From positions 2,914,001-2,978,000 of the forward strand of contig JAJFZO010000863.1 of NCBI GenBank assembly GCA_021397835.1: a DNA stretch of 64,000 bases, written 5' to 3'. This stretch comes from Moringa oleifera (taxonomy: Eukaryota > Streptophyta > Magnoliopsida > Brassicales > Moringaceae). Below are positions 44,616 through 57,000 of this stretch, piece after piece (the first letter of the stretch is position 1; every line of letters begins with the position of its first letter). The notes under the pieces were generated by a model. That model was not told the origin of the DNA. It saw only the letters and a program-made list of their open reading frames with translations, and did not search any database. Both the position numbers and the translations under genes were made by a program.

Positions 44616-44623
44616 CTTTTATA
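44616..44623 (-). promoter_or_regulatory. TATA box of pectinesterase copy 2
   Basis: TATAAAAG on the minus strand about 120 bp upstream of the ATG at 44499. Confidence 0.6.
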
Positions 44624-46909
44624 AGTGGAGAATGGCAGGTAAAGAGGAGCATCTCTTTTTCCTTTCTCCGATACTTCTCGCTCCATTAAACACCATACAT
44701 ATCATCCATTCGGAGAGAAACACGCTTCACTGTAATTCATTATTTTAATAAATTTGATTTACTTTCTTTACCCACTGGAAGAAACAACACATCACATTAT
44801 TATTATCATTGATTAAGAAAGTGGAAGTGGGTGATTAAGAGCTGGTGTGGATGATGTCTTTGTGTTCTTAGCTGTAATGAGGCAGTACCGTGTGCTATGG
44901 GGGCAGGACCCGTTATAATGTACTGGAATAAGATGGTCTGTGAAGGGCCCAAATCATGAAGGCAGAAGGCGTAAGAGACCCGGCGTTACCATAACGCGGT
45001 CTCTAAGCAACAAGGAAGCATCACCCCCCATCGTTTTATGAATTCTAAGGGATTCATTGCTTTTGTCTTGCTTTGGGGTTGATTTTGACAAATAATTTTT
45101 AATATTCAAAATAATAAATTAATTTTTATTTAAATAAAAAAATTAATAATATTTTTATTACTAAAATTTTTTTAAAATATAAATCAAATAAATTTTATAC
45201 GTTATTTCAGATTTATATTTTAAATCTGAATAAATTTTAATTTATAAATTATTCTTTATAAATTATTTAAAATTTTGACTGAATATTTAAAATATATATT
45301 TTTTCATTATTCAATTTTTTTAAAATTTAATTATGATTATATCTTAAATAAATTTTTACATCTATATTTTCAAATCAAAAATTATTATAAGATTTTTAAT
45401 TTTAACAACTCTTACTTTTAATTTTTAGACAATATTCAGTTTCGATCAAAATTAATAATTGAGGAGTCAACTAATAACTTTGGTAACACAACATAAATAT
45501 CAATATTTCGTATAATTTTTTTTTCTATATTTTATATAACTTTGTTTTTTGTGAAGAGCTTCTTAGTTTTTTTTTATAATATTATATTTTTTATATAGAT
45601 AATAAATTAATTTTTTATTTATTTTTGTTTCTAAATACTAGTTTGAATTTTTTGTTGTTTATTTTATTTTATTAATGATTTATCTTTAATCCACATGTGA
45701 CCAATAAATTTTGGTTTGAATTTTTAATTTTTAGTTTTTAATTTCAATAATTTATTAACATTATTGATAATAAAATTGATGTAATTTTAAAAAAAATCTA
45801 AAAATTTACCTTATTTTTCCAAACAAACATACTTAATCCATTGATTGTGCTCGATTTAAATTTTGATTCAAATGGGTTGTGATGCTATTTAAAAATGTTG
45901 AGTAGTAGAATATTTCGATAGTATACAATTTTTTAAAATATATTTTTCATAGTTAATAATTTTAAATTTTCATAATAATAATTTAAACATTAAATCTCAT
46001 TATTTAATATTAATATTTATTCATAAATTTTGTAGTCCACGTGACAAGCAAGTTCATATGCAGTTACTTCTATGAAACTGGCGAAGCAGGACTTCAAGCT
46101 CGACCTCCCGTTCTTCTGTTGGGGCGTAACTGAAGTCAAAAACCAAATCTCTAACATACCATGTCCTGATGATGTGAACAGTAGGACACTCTCCGCCTCC
46201 TTTTTAACTTATAATTTAAATTAAGTAATTTTGTTCTTTTGAATTTTCTTTGGTTGGATTTAATCATACGGGGAGGCATCCATGTGATGATCATATCAAC
46301 CCTCATCACTCCGCGTAGCGTACCCGCTCATTACGCCAGTCTTTTTGTTTTATTTTTTTGTTATTTTTAATAATTTATTTTAAAAAATAAAATATGTCAA
46401 CTGTCACTTTCTCATGATTAATTCAAATAATCGACCCCTCTTTTATTATTATTATTATTATTTTAAACAAAATTTTTAAGGTAAATAAGTTTGGCGAAAA
46501 AGAGATTGACCAAATTCAGTGCCCTTCCACTAGCCACGTGGCACATGCTTTTGCACACTGTCCACTAATCTCGCCGGCCAACCATGCTGGAATTCAACAT
46601 TGTAGCATCGCTGGTGCCCACTCAGACTACTTGGGCCGGACACTTCACAGGCCTGAACAGGTTTTTTTTTGGTTTCTGGATCTGTTAGATAATTTTGTTT
46701 TTTTTTGCTCGTCTGAATTGCAGTGAGTTTTTTATATTGTCAAAATTAGAATGTCCTGTTTTCTGAAAAAAACTGTGGCATTTGCTTTATTGATCATAGG
46801 CAATATTTTTACAGCAAAACAGGGCCGAACAGGACACTCCCCTGAAGATTAGGAGCTTGGCTAATCAAATGGCTAACCCAACATAACAATCCAGATTAGT
46901 TTAAAGGCT
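44624..46909. other. AT-rich spacer between pectinesterase copies 2 and 3
   Basis: About 45090-46030 is extremely AT-rich with no coding signal. Other details are an (ATT)6 run at 46444-46461 and a 10-bp palindrome with a G-box core (GCCACGTGGC) at 46533-46542. The final 100 bp or so is the probable 3' UTR of copy 3. Confidence 0.6.
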
Positions 46910-49900
46910 TTACAGACCAAGAGAGAAAGGGAAGCCCGTAGAGCCCAACCAACTACTGCCAGCAATGAACCTTCCAGGAGTGAACCCTTGAGCCTCACTT
47001 GCACTGGTGATCACCTTGAACCCTTTCCAATTCACCCTCCCGGAAGTTCCAGCTCCAGCCCCTGTGTTCTGATACTCTCCGTAGAACAATGTGTTCAAGG
47101 CAAAGTTGCCGTCCCACTCGTGCCATCCGGCAGAGTGGATCACGTCGCTTATGGAAGTTTGCATCACGACAGTCCTTGAATACTCCTTCCAGGGCCTCCC
47201 CAAGTACGTAGGGAAGCTGCCCTTAACAGACTGAAGATCTTTAGTGGCACCGATTCTACATTTTTGGATAACAATGCCAGTGTTCTGATTCGGGTCTGCT
47301 CTGCCCTGTGCTGTCACCATGTTCTTCTGGCCTGAATTGGGTCGCCGTGCGTGTATATCGCAGTCCTGGAACACAGCTGCTGCATTGCCGAAGATGAAAT
47401 CTACCGTGCCTGAAATCAGACATTTCACGAAGAACTGTCTGTTGGAGTGCACGTACAGGGTGTCCTGGTAAGCCAACATGTCACATTGGTAGAACGCCGA
47501 GAGATCAGACCCTACCCGAAGTGCCACAGCTTGGTGCTTTGATGGACCTGCCGTGTTCTGGAATGTAATGTCCCTGGCCAGGAACCCCTCGCCAACAGCA
47601 GCTGCATGTGCCATTTCAACCAGTTAATGAGTTCTTAATCATGAATATTTCTAACAGTTCAATATGAAAAATACCGAGGAAATAATCAGAGCTCCTGTTT
47701 AATTAGTCTAAAGTGGTAATCAGAATCAAAACTGAAAAGTCTAATGTCGATGTAAGGAGAGAAACATATAAATTAATTCGGGCAGTCGGGATTTGATTAA
47801 ATAAGCTCATTGATTTCTCTAAGTTCAAAACTTGTACACGGAACTGACTAGTCGACAAACTTGGCATATTCCACAAGGATAGAACACATTCCCAGAAAAG
47901 AAAAGAGATCATAAATGAATGGGGATCGTTCATTTGTGTGAAGATATTGATAAAAATTGACAAGTCAAGTGTAGAGCGTGAAATGGCTAAAGTTCTTTAT
48001 TCAGAGGCACTATGATTGAAGGAAAGGAGCAAGGAAGCATCAGCAGGAGCCCATGTTGGTTAGCTAAATTATACACAGAACAGCAGCTAAAAGCAGCAAA
48101 TACTTCTGTTGGGAAGCTGAATGCTGCCAGGCTATAAAGCACTTTATTCATCTGGGATGACAGGAGAAAAGTTGACAAACAGACAGATGCATTTCTCCTC
48201 AAAGTAATTTTTCTTTTGGTTGTTTTGTTTTTAATTTGATTTGCTTTTCATTGTATTCCAGGATGAAATTATCTATATACCCAAACTAAAGAACAAATTA
48301 GAGGAAAGACTTCTAATTGAAGTTGCTTTGAGAACTTGATAACCATGCATATATTCCAGAATCTGATGATGGTCAAGTCATGTTTAACCAAGGGTGATTA
48401 GAAGAAAAATCTTGTCTTGGTTATAATGAGGAAAGCGACAAGGACAGGGTGTAACGCACCAATTTTTTCGGCCATTTTTCATGAAGAAAAAGAGGTTGGC
48501 AAGGACAAAGTGATGACAGCTGAATAATTGATATTCATGTGTAATATGTCACGAAGCGTTTAAAAAAAATTTTGAGTATCAAGATTGGGCTGATCTTAAT
48601 ATGTGGTTGCTATTCACCCATAAGCTAGCGTAGGACCAAACTAAAAGATGCCTGTAGACATGAAAGAAAGTTTCTAGAACTTTAAGAAAATTAATTAATC
48701 TTGGTTATATACAGGTATTAATTAAGATTTAGTGATGTTTAAGTGAAGTGGGTGATGAAGATAATGACACAAAAAGGGATAGAGAGATCAATCAGTTTGC
48801 TATACTGTCTGTATCTTTTCCCTTCATTATTGACATTGGTGCCTACTCTATGTTTCAAATTAAGCGCCCACAGCCTATCTAGCGAGCAACTGGTAGAGAG
48901 CTTGCATTTGAAATTTGCCTGCTTGTTCGGTGTTTCACCAACTTTAGCAGCTGGAAGTAATGCCCCATATGAGATACGCTCAACTAAAGTTAATTATCAA
49001 CGGAGCGCATTATCAAAGCTCACCAACTTATATATGCAGTTCCTTTATGATGATGAGCATGACTAAATGTCAAAAAGTTGATATGAAAGTGAGAGGTAGT
49101 GAAGTTAATTAGGGAAAAAGGAAAGAATCAATGGTGAAAAAGTGGGCTTACCAACTGTTGCAGAGTGGAACGTTGTGCTGCCATCAACCACGTTTCTGCT
49201 CGCTGTGATGATAGTGTTAGCTCTGCCGTCTCCAAGGAACATTATGTTCTTCTTCTTCTTGGACACATCCACGTTTTCCCTGTAAATACCTGCCTTGATT
49301 CTGATAACGTACCTCTTTTTGCTGTTGTCTGGTGCGGCAGCCACTGCGGCCGACACGGTCTTGAAGTTTCCACTTCCATCTGCCGCCACCACCACGTCTG
49401 GTTTCACGGATGACGACTGTAATAGCCTTCGGTCACCGGCGGACAACCACTTCGGCCACCCGTCTTCGTCCACGTCCTCTTTGAGCTTCCGGTTTGTGGT
49501 ACGACTGTTGAGCTCGTTTGCTATGTCAGTGTCGGTCATGTTCTTGATCATGGCGAGTGCATTGCTGCACATTCGTTCCACGTGCTTCTGACCGGCCAAC
49601 AACGCCTTGCGGACGTCCTTATCGGCATCGTCGTGGGAGAATCCGTCGAGGCAAGTCTCCTGGTTGGTCATCGCGGAACTGATGAGGGTTTTGAGGTCGT
49701 CTGCATGCTGGGTCAAGGACTTCTTGTTAGGGTACTCATGGAGATCCTCCACCGCGTCGTGCAACTCGTCGAGAGTCTCATCAATGGTCTCCAAACAATC
49801 ATGGAGAGCTGTCTTTTCGCGTTCAGTCAGCTTCTTGGTGGCAATGAGCTTCTTGACGGTGAAGTAGTTGTGCTCCACCGCAGTGGTAGTGAGGTTCAAG

Positions 49901-50205
49901 GACACCTCGATGACGTCCTTCTGGCTGGTAACTTTGGTGGCTCCGGCGCTGGCCACAGCCGAGTAGCACAGCTCAGGGTACCTGGTGCTGCTACACGAAG
50001 ATTTCAGTATACCATGAGCTGGGGATAACTCATTTTCACCCGATTTCTTCCCGGAGTTAACTCCGGCAACAATGCCAATCACAGCAGCAACAAGCAACAC
50101 ACTTCCAAAGACACACAGAAAGATCTTCTTCTTCCTCTTAGAGAAAGAAGTACTCTCTTTAACAGAACCAGACATTCTCGAAAAGAAATCCTTCACCCCG
50201 CTCAT
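46910..50205 (-). CDS. Type-I pectinesterase with inhibitor domain (copy 3)
   Basis: Two exons, 49152-50205 and 46910-47601, with an intron of about 1.55 kb, give 581 aa. The start chosen is the first ATG (MSGVKDFFSRM); the frame is open a little further upstream but without an ATG. Order: KRKKKIFLCVFGS membrane or signal anchor (about 28-48), PMEI domain with SSCSSTRYPELC, ALHDCLETI and NQETCLDGF, an RRLL motif (AGDRRLLQ), then the catalytic domain (VVVAADGSGNF). Catalytic residues are intact: Gln375, Gln397, Asp398, Asp419, and Arg and Trp in LGRPWKEY. One minor change is AYQDTLY where GYQDTLY is usual. The sequence resembles the AtPME3-type ubiquitous pectinesterases (AAVGEGFLARDITF). It is the most divergent of the three copies. 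Confidence 0.95.
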
Positions 50206-50303
50206 GACCAAAGGCTTATCAACAGAAAAAAATAAGAACAAAAGAAAAGCTACAAAGTGAGGAAGAGTAGCACTGGGTTGGCTTCAGCCTGCTGCCAGTG
50301 GGA

Positions 50304-50377
50304 GCTTATATGCAGAAAAAGCAAGTGCCCCTGGTGGGTGGCCGCCTCTCACAACAAGTGGATAAGCCTCCCACGTG
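50304..50377 (-). promoter_or_regulatory. TATA box and G-box upstream of pectinesterase copy 3
   Basis: CATATAAGC on the minus strand at 50304-50312, about 100 bp before the ATG. A CACGTG G-box lies at 50372-50377, about 60 bp further upstream. Confidence 0.45.
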
Positions 50378-52642
50378 GACTGTCACATTTTCACTGCTGC
50401 AATAAACAGACCATTACCGCTTCAGTTTTGTTCAATTTAGGGTTTCACCACATGTACAAGAATTCCATGGAGCTAATTAGTTCGTATTCCTTTTGTTCTT
50501 TATCTGACATAAACTCAATGGAAATAATTGCATGAAATTACAAAACCCAAGTGACAAATGGAGCTTCCTCTGTCCTTTTTCACCATATGAACATAATTTT
50601 CACATTTTTTTCATTTATTTAATGAAAATTTTGATTTATACATTTTACGTATTATTAAAAGTTTCAGATGGGCATGCCAGCTACAACTTGCATTAGTAAA
50701 AGTTTAGTATCTCTAAGAAAGAGCATTATCACTGTAGCTAGCTGTAATCGACATTTACCTCATTAATATATTTTTCTCTCGTGTCATTTTATGCCGTCAC
50801 GTGCTTATATCAACTTCCAACCAAATAGGATCGGGATGTATATTTTTTCACCCGATAAAGTAAATATGGAGAACATTTGTGTATATCACTACAATTCGAT
50901 CAACTTGGAATAAGTAAAGAATTCTTTTCTTCTATAAATTTTTAGAGCTTTTGCTTTATTAAGCATTGGATACCAAGAAGGAAAGAGACAGGAGATGCAA
51001 TAAAGGGCAGCCTCGCGTTTTGATTATTTAGCAAAGTAATTCATCTTTGTATTTTAACACAAAAGGGACGTTAAAAGAGGGAAATAATAGCGGAAAAAAA
51101 AAAGATAAACAACGATCATGATGTTGTTAATTTCTTGATTAATTAAAGGAAAAGAGCCTTCCACTTTGCCTTAGGCAGGCCTACATGTTTTTTCTTTTTT
51201 GTAGTACAGAACTATATGTGTCTTGTTACCCACTAAGAAGAGAAAATGAAAGCTCTATATGACAACTTAATTGGAGGGTATATATTTTTATAGGATTATA
51301 ATTTTTTATTAGTTTAATATGTACTGTTTTTTAATTTAAAAATAAATAATATTTTCACAATTTATTCTATTAATATAAAAATAATTTATTTTCTTAATTT
51401 ATGACTGTGTCGTGATTAATTTTTAAAAAGTTAAACATATATAGTTTAGATCAATAGAAATTTGTATCTTACTTTATATATAAGACGTGAAGAAACCACA
51501 CCTTTCTCTGTGGTTGGAAAATTAATTCCGTTGTTAATGTTGACTACCAAAAACTATTGAATGAAAGCAACAATTAATAATTTAATTTAAAGACTCTTTA
51601 GTGTCGGTGACCGGCTAATAACTTAATTTTTGATTTTTTTTGAGAATTACATGGCTGAAAATGACATAAAACCGGGCTTGTAACTTGTGCAAGCAAAGAA
51701 TAATCGGACAAACTTCTCATTTTTTATCAAAAAAATAAAATCATTTGGTACATATAAAGCTACTAATTAAATAAACACATCTCTGAGAAGGATACGCACG
51801 ATTAATCAAATAAATTTGACTATAAATTAAATTAAAGTTTTATACCTACCCGTTGTTCCAGCTAGCTTCTAATAAACAGATACTTGTCTTAACGGCGGAA
51901 AAAGCAAGAAAAGAAGGGATCCATAATAATAGTTAAAGCGAGTTGATTAAATAATTAAATAAAAGAAAAAAGAGAGAATAAATGTGTTTTTCCTTTAAAA
52001 TTAATGAAAAAAAATTTAATTTAACAAAACAACAAATTAATTGCGAAAGTCTAGATGCCTTGGGTTTTGTCTGCTTTGGTATTCCTTGGTCTTGCTTCGC
52101 TGTCCTGGGGCTGCCCATGTGACCGCCTGATAAAAGTCCATCACGTTTTCCCTCAGTTTGTTTTGGTACATTATCATAAAGTTCATTAATTGCCTATTGT
52201 TTGATTCTACATGATCCATAATGTCTTTCTTTAAGGATTTGTTTTCCAGAAATCAAAAGAGAGAAAAATTAATAATAATAATATCATTATTATTATTAAA
52301 AATTATATATTAATTAATTGTCTTCCGAAAATCACGTTCTCATGTTGATTTCCAACTCATAGTTAGATTAAATAATTCACTCTGTCGACTTTCAAGCTCT
52401 CAAAATGGACCCATATAGAATAAGGAAAGGTTAGTGTCAATTGAGTATAATCATAGCTCGCTATATTTACTGATAAATACCGCTGGTATGGATTATGATT
52501 ATTTGTTGGTTATAATTTTTATTAATTTTTAAGAGATATTAATATATAATAATTTATTAAAATAAATTAATAAAAATATTTTATTTATTTTTTATGTTAA
52601 AATGGTATATTAAAAAACCTTTTTTTGATATATATAATATTT
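50378..52642. other. AT-rich intergenic region
   Basis: Upstream of pectinesterase copy 3 and of the duplicated block. Rich in TA and TAA runs, for example around 52260-52320 and 52500-52640. No coding exon recognised. Confidence 0.6.
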
Positions 52643-53066
52643 AAGAATGAATTTCACTGAACAAAATACAAAATTAATTTTTATTCATGGCGCTGCATAA
52701 GTATGTGATTATGATGGCTGCATAGCATGATGCTATGATTCGCTGGGCATATGCCCATGGCTTTTGCATTGGGAAAAGTATGATGATCGCACGCCGTTAA
52801 GGGAAAAGACAACGCTCAAGTTGCATTCATTTTGAAAAGCAAAAACACGTTGTAAAGAATGAATTTCACTGAACAAAATACAAAATTAATTTTTATTCAT
52901 GGTGCTGCATAAGTATGTGATTATGATGGCTGCATAGCATGATGCTATGACTCGTTGGGCATATGCCCATGGCTTTTGCATTGGGAACAGTGAGATGATC
53001 GCACGCCGTTAAGGGAAAAGACAACGCTCAAGTTGCATTCATTTTGAAAAGGAAAAACACGTTGTG
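52643..53066. repeat. 212-bp tandem duplication, two copies
   Basis: Copy A is 52643-52854 and copy B 52855-53066, directly adjacent, aligning without gaps with seven mismatches by eye (about 97% identical). Each unit contains a perfect 14-bp palindrome, TGGGCATATGCCCA (52744-52757 and 52956-52969), unchanged between copies. The block ends about 50 bp before the Site II cluster upstream of APUM23. Confidence 0.95.
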
Positions 53067-53118
53067 AAAGCGAAGTCGCCAGCCAAAATGGGAGACCTTT
53101 CTGGTCAAAATAGGCGAT

Positions 53119-53269
53119 TGGGCCACAAATTTGTAACGAACTCTAAAATGAAAGCCCATGAGACTGTTTTGGGTGAAGGCCCAGTAGAATCTAAAGGCCT
53201 CATCAGATCGGGCTCTGTTTATTTCTGATGGTGGGCTGAGCCTTAGATATGATTGTTTGTGGTGGCCCA
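53119..53269. promoter_or_regulatory. Cluster of five Site II (TGGGCY) elements upstream of APUM23
   Basis: TGGGCC at 53119-53124, AGCCCA at 53153-53158, GGCCCA at 53178-53183, TGGGCT at 53232-53237 and GGCCCA at 53264-53269: five elements in 150 bp, in both orientations. Such clusters, bound by TCP factors, are typical of plant ribosomal-protein and ribosome-biogenesis promoters. This fits the rRNA-processing role of the downstream gene. Confidence 0.6.
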
Positions 53270-53373
53270 TGAGGGATAATGGAACCAGACTTCTCTTACT
53301 GCTCTTCCTCTTCTTCTTCTCTTCTCGCGCTCGCGGTTGTCAGTTAGGTCTTGCCACTGGGACAGCTCCCCAA

Positions 53374-54014
53374 GTAAGTTTCTTGTCGTTGGGATTTTAT
53401 TTTTTGCTTTCTTTGAATTTCTTCGCTTTATGTGTTTTGTTCTAGGTTTTTCGTCTTCAATGATTCTTTTTTGGTCTTTTGGTGCCATTGTTTCTAATTG
53501 GTTTGCTGCTGAAGCAAACAGGACACTGCCCGTTTGCTATTTTATAGGCTCTTGTAGTCCTTATTAGTGTTCATGGATCATACTCATTTCATGTAGTTGG
53601 CATGAAAGCTGTTGCCAGGCAGAAAGTTCTGCCTGAAGTCTGCTTTACTTTCTTTGTTTTCCTCTTTAAATTCCTCATTAGGTTTGAAGGTGCAACCTGG
53701 GTCGCTTTACCTATATTGGAATGTAGTACTTCGTGCAGTTATACTGTGCCCATAACCTGGAAGAACTTTTCCTGGAATGTTTGTTGTCATATTGCACGCA
53801 TAATTATTGTATTGATACTTTATAAACCCAAGTGCCAATGTTTCTCGGATTTTAATTGTTTCTCTAGACCGAAAATTAATGAGTTACTGAATTTCTGGTT
53901 TTATTTCTTATTGCTTGATTTTTCTATTTAAAGGTGATAAGTTAAAAAGTGTGTTTTTCTTTCTGGTTAAAATATTGGTAGCTTTGTTGATAACATCTGG
54001 ACATCATATGGTAG
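53374..54014 (+). other. Probable 5'-leader intron of APUM23
   Basis: Donor CCCCAA/GTAAGT at 53374 and acceptor ATGGTAG ending at 54014, just before the ATG at 54050. The interval is T-rich as expected for an intron. The acceptor choice is a guess. Confidence 0.4.
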
Positions 54015-54049
54015 GTTTATGGTACGGAGAGAGAGTTGGTGTAGTGCGA

Positions 54050-57000
54050 ATGGTTTCCTTTGGTTCAAAAGCTTTACCATCTAGGAGGTCGACTGCTGGT
54101 AATTTAATCGAGGATTGCTTCATGGGTGAGGAGCGTAAATCTCATAAGCAGGATAGAAGGGAAAAGGGCATGGGAAGGAAGGCCAAGCGAGGAAGTTTTG
54201 GTTTTGATGGGGATGATTCTAACAAAAATGTATCAGGAATGGCAACTAACCGAAACACCAAAGTGAAAAAATCCTGGAAACATCAACAGGCCTTTGAGCC
54301 AGAAACATTACTTGTGAGGTATGATGATGTGTGGACTCAAATTTGTAGGGTTTTTTATTGGTCTTTTTACCTTGTCAAGGTTAAACAAATGCAGCTAAAT
54401 GTGTAGGAAACAGGTTGATGCAGAAACCGCAAAATACTTCTCCGAAATTGCAAATCTCTTAGAAAGTAATGAGGTTGAGTTGGAGGAACGCTCGAATATA
54501 TGTGGTAATGCCCTTGAGGAAACAAGAGGGAAGGAACTAGAAGTTGCAACTGATTATATTATAAGCCACACTCTGCAAACTCTCCTTGAGGGTTGTGATG
54601 TGGACCACCTTTGTGGTTTCCTCCGAAGTTGTTCAAAGGTCTTCCCTTATATTGCAATGGATAGATCTGGTTCTCATGTAGCAGAAACTGGTCTCAAGTC
54701 ATTATCCATGCATCTGGAGGATGCAGAGGCATATTCTATTATTGAAGAGACTTTGACTAAGATATGCGAGGTATCAACTTAATTGATGTTACTTTCTTAA
54801 CCAGTTGCTTTTAGTTCCTATTATCTCTAGGGACAATCCACTGATATCCTTGTTTTTGTTTAGCTGTCAAATTGATAAAACATCACCTATATTTTTCTTT
54901 TATAATTAATACATGCTTTGCTTCTGCCAAGCAGGTTTATATTTTAAATAACGAGTTGATCCTTATCAGGTGATGGTAATCAATCCTGTTGATGTGATGT
55001 GTAACTGCTATGGGTCTCATGTTCTTCGGAAGCTTCTTTGTCTTTGCAAAGGAGTACCTTTAGATTCCTCTGAACTTCATGGAGCAAAATCATCGAAAGT
55101 TCTGGCAGTGCGGTTAAATTTCAAGGCATCTCGGCTGGATGTGAATGATTCACAAAATTCTCATCAAGGATTTCCAGATTTACTAAATTTACTAATCTCG
55201 GGGATATTAAAATGTGCAAGGAAAGACAATAAAATTCTTCAAGTTGATCAATACAGCAGTTTGGTTTTGCAGGCATGTTTCCCAATGTACCCTCTAATAG
55301 TACTTTTACTTTCCTTGTTGAGGCTGTGGCTTACTAGTTCATGCATAAGGTGTTCCGTTTGAATATGAAAATTAAACTTCTATTTTCTGTTAAATAACTT
55401 GTAAGTGGACTTTTAAATCTTGCACCTAAGTTGTCTTATTTCTCTTCACTAGCCAGCTAGTGCTCTCTCTTGTATGGGATGGAGGGATCATCATTAAAAA
55501 TAACTTTTCTTTGTCCAAGGCAGTTTTTATAGTGTTTGTTGTTCTTCCAGCAGCATATAAGATCTGCCAATATCATGATGAATTGTAATGAATTGAAAAT
55601 TATCTTCTTGGCAGATGGCTTTGAAGCTGCTAGTTGGGCATGATCAGGAGTTGTTGCAAACAATTCCTATCCTTCTGGGCTGCAAGAAGGAAAATTTAGT
55701 GGGAGAAAACTATATAGAAACTGATGTAGCAAGGGACGTTATAGAATCAATGCAAGAAACTGCATTTAGTCACTTAATGGAGGTGAGCTACCTATGACCA
55801 CAATTTAGTTATGCATTTTAGTTCTGCTATTCTGAAAGTAAGTGATTAAATGATTTTTAGAGAGGAGCTTTTGGTAATTATTTGATTAACTGATCTTTTC
55901 TGCCAAATTTGCAGGTAATTTTGGAAGTGGCTCCTGAAAGCTTGTATAATGAAATGTTCAATAAAGTTTTCAGGAATTCGTTGTATAAGCTTTCATCCCA
56001 TCATTGTGGGAACTTTGTGGTGCAAGCATTGGTTTCTCAAGCAAGATCTCAAGATCAAGTACTTTCAATATAAAAAATTGTCCTTTAAATAATTTATAGT
56101 GCCCATAGAACACCTATTAGTCTTTGCAATAACAACGACATACTATCTATGTAGCGTTCTTCGATTTTCTCCTTGGTATTATACAATTTCAGTTCCCCTG
56201 ACAATTATTGTTCATGTGATGCGTCCTGCCTAGTAATTCTGTTTTAGAATTTTGATAACACAATTTTCCTCTTTTTTTCTTTTAGATGGAGTTGATCTGG
56301 GAGGAACTTGGTTCAAGATTAAGGAATCTTCTTGAAATGGGGAGGTCAGGAGTTATTGCTTCTCTAATTGCTGCAAGCCAGAGGCTTAATACACTTGAAC
56401 ATAAGGTAATTACTTGAATGCCATTCTTTTCATGTTCACCACTTTCATGTATAAATTAGAAGATTCATGGACTATCCTTGTTCTGATCGTGCTCTCCATT
56501 TTTAAGTCATGTTATTTGAATCTAACCGCGGTCATCTTTTGTAACTTGTTACAGTGTTTTCAGGCCCTTGCTGCAGCAGTAGCTTCAACTGAATCTCCTG
56601 CATGCATTGTACCTCGGATACTGTTTCTTGATAGTTACTTTGGCTGTGAGGATAAGTCCAACTGGAAGTGGCCAAGCAATGTTAAGATGCATGTCATGGG
56701 TTCTCTGATCCTTCAGGAGATCTTTAGATTTCAAAGTGTATGCTGCATTTCTTCCATTTATGCTGCTTCTGCTTGTTTTAGTTTTTCCTGCTATCTCAGC
56801 TTTACTAATTCACATGGAAGATATGATGGTCTTCCAGGTTTTATTTAAACTGCATTTTATTTAAGTTTCCTCTGAGAGACAAAAAGAGTCCAAGTGACTA
56901 TACATCAAAATCATACACATGAGTTTAAATTTCCTTTAATAAATTCATTTTTAGGTTTTATTGGCCTTGTGGTTATTGTGAACAGCCGTATCTTTGCATC

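Noticed and set aside
48743..49066. 107-aa plus-strand frame inside the intron of pectinesterase copy 3
   Set aside because: No recognisable domain or promoter, and composition like the surrounding intron.
49582..50028. 148-aa plus-strand frame
   Set aside because: Exactly antisense to the conserved inhibitor domain of pectinesterase copy 3; a shadow of that coding sequence.
50206..50241. N-terminal extension of pectinesterase copy 3
   Set aside because: The frame is open upstream but reaches only a TTG, so the first ATG at 50205 was used.
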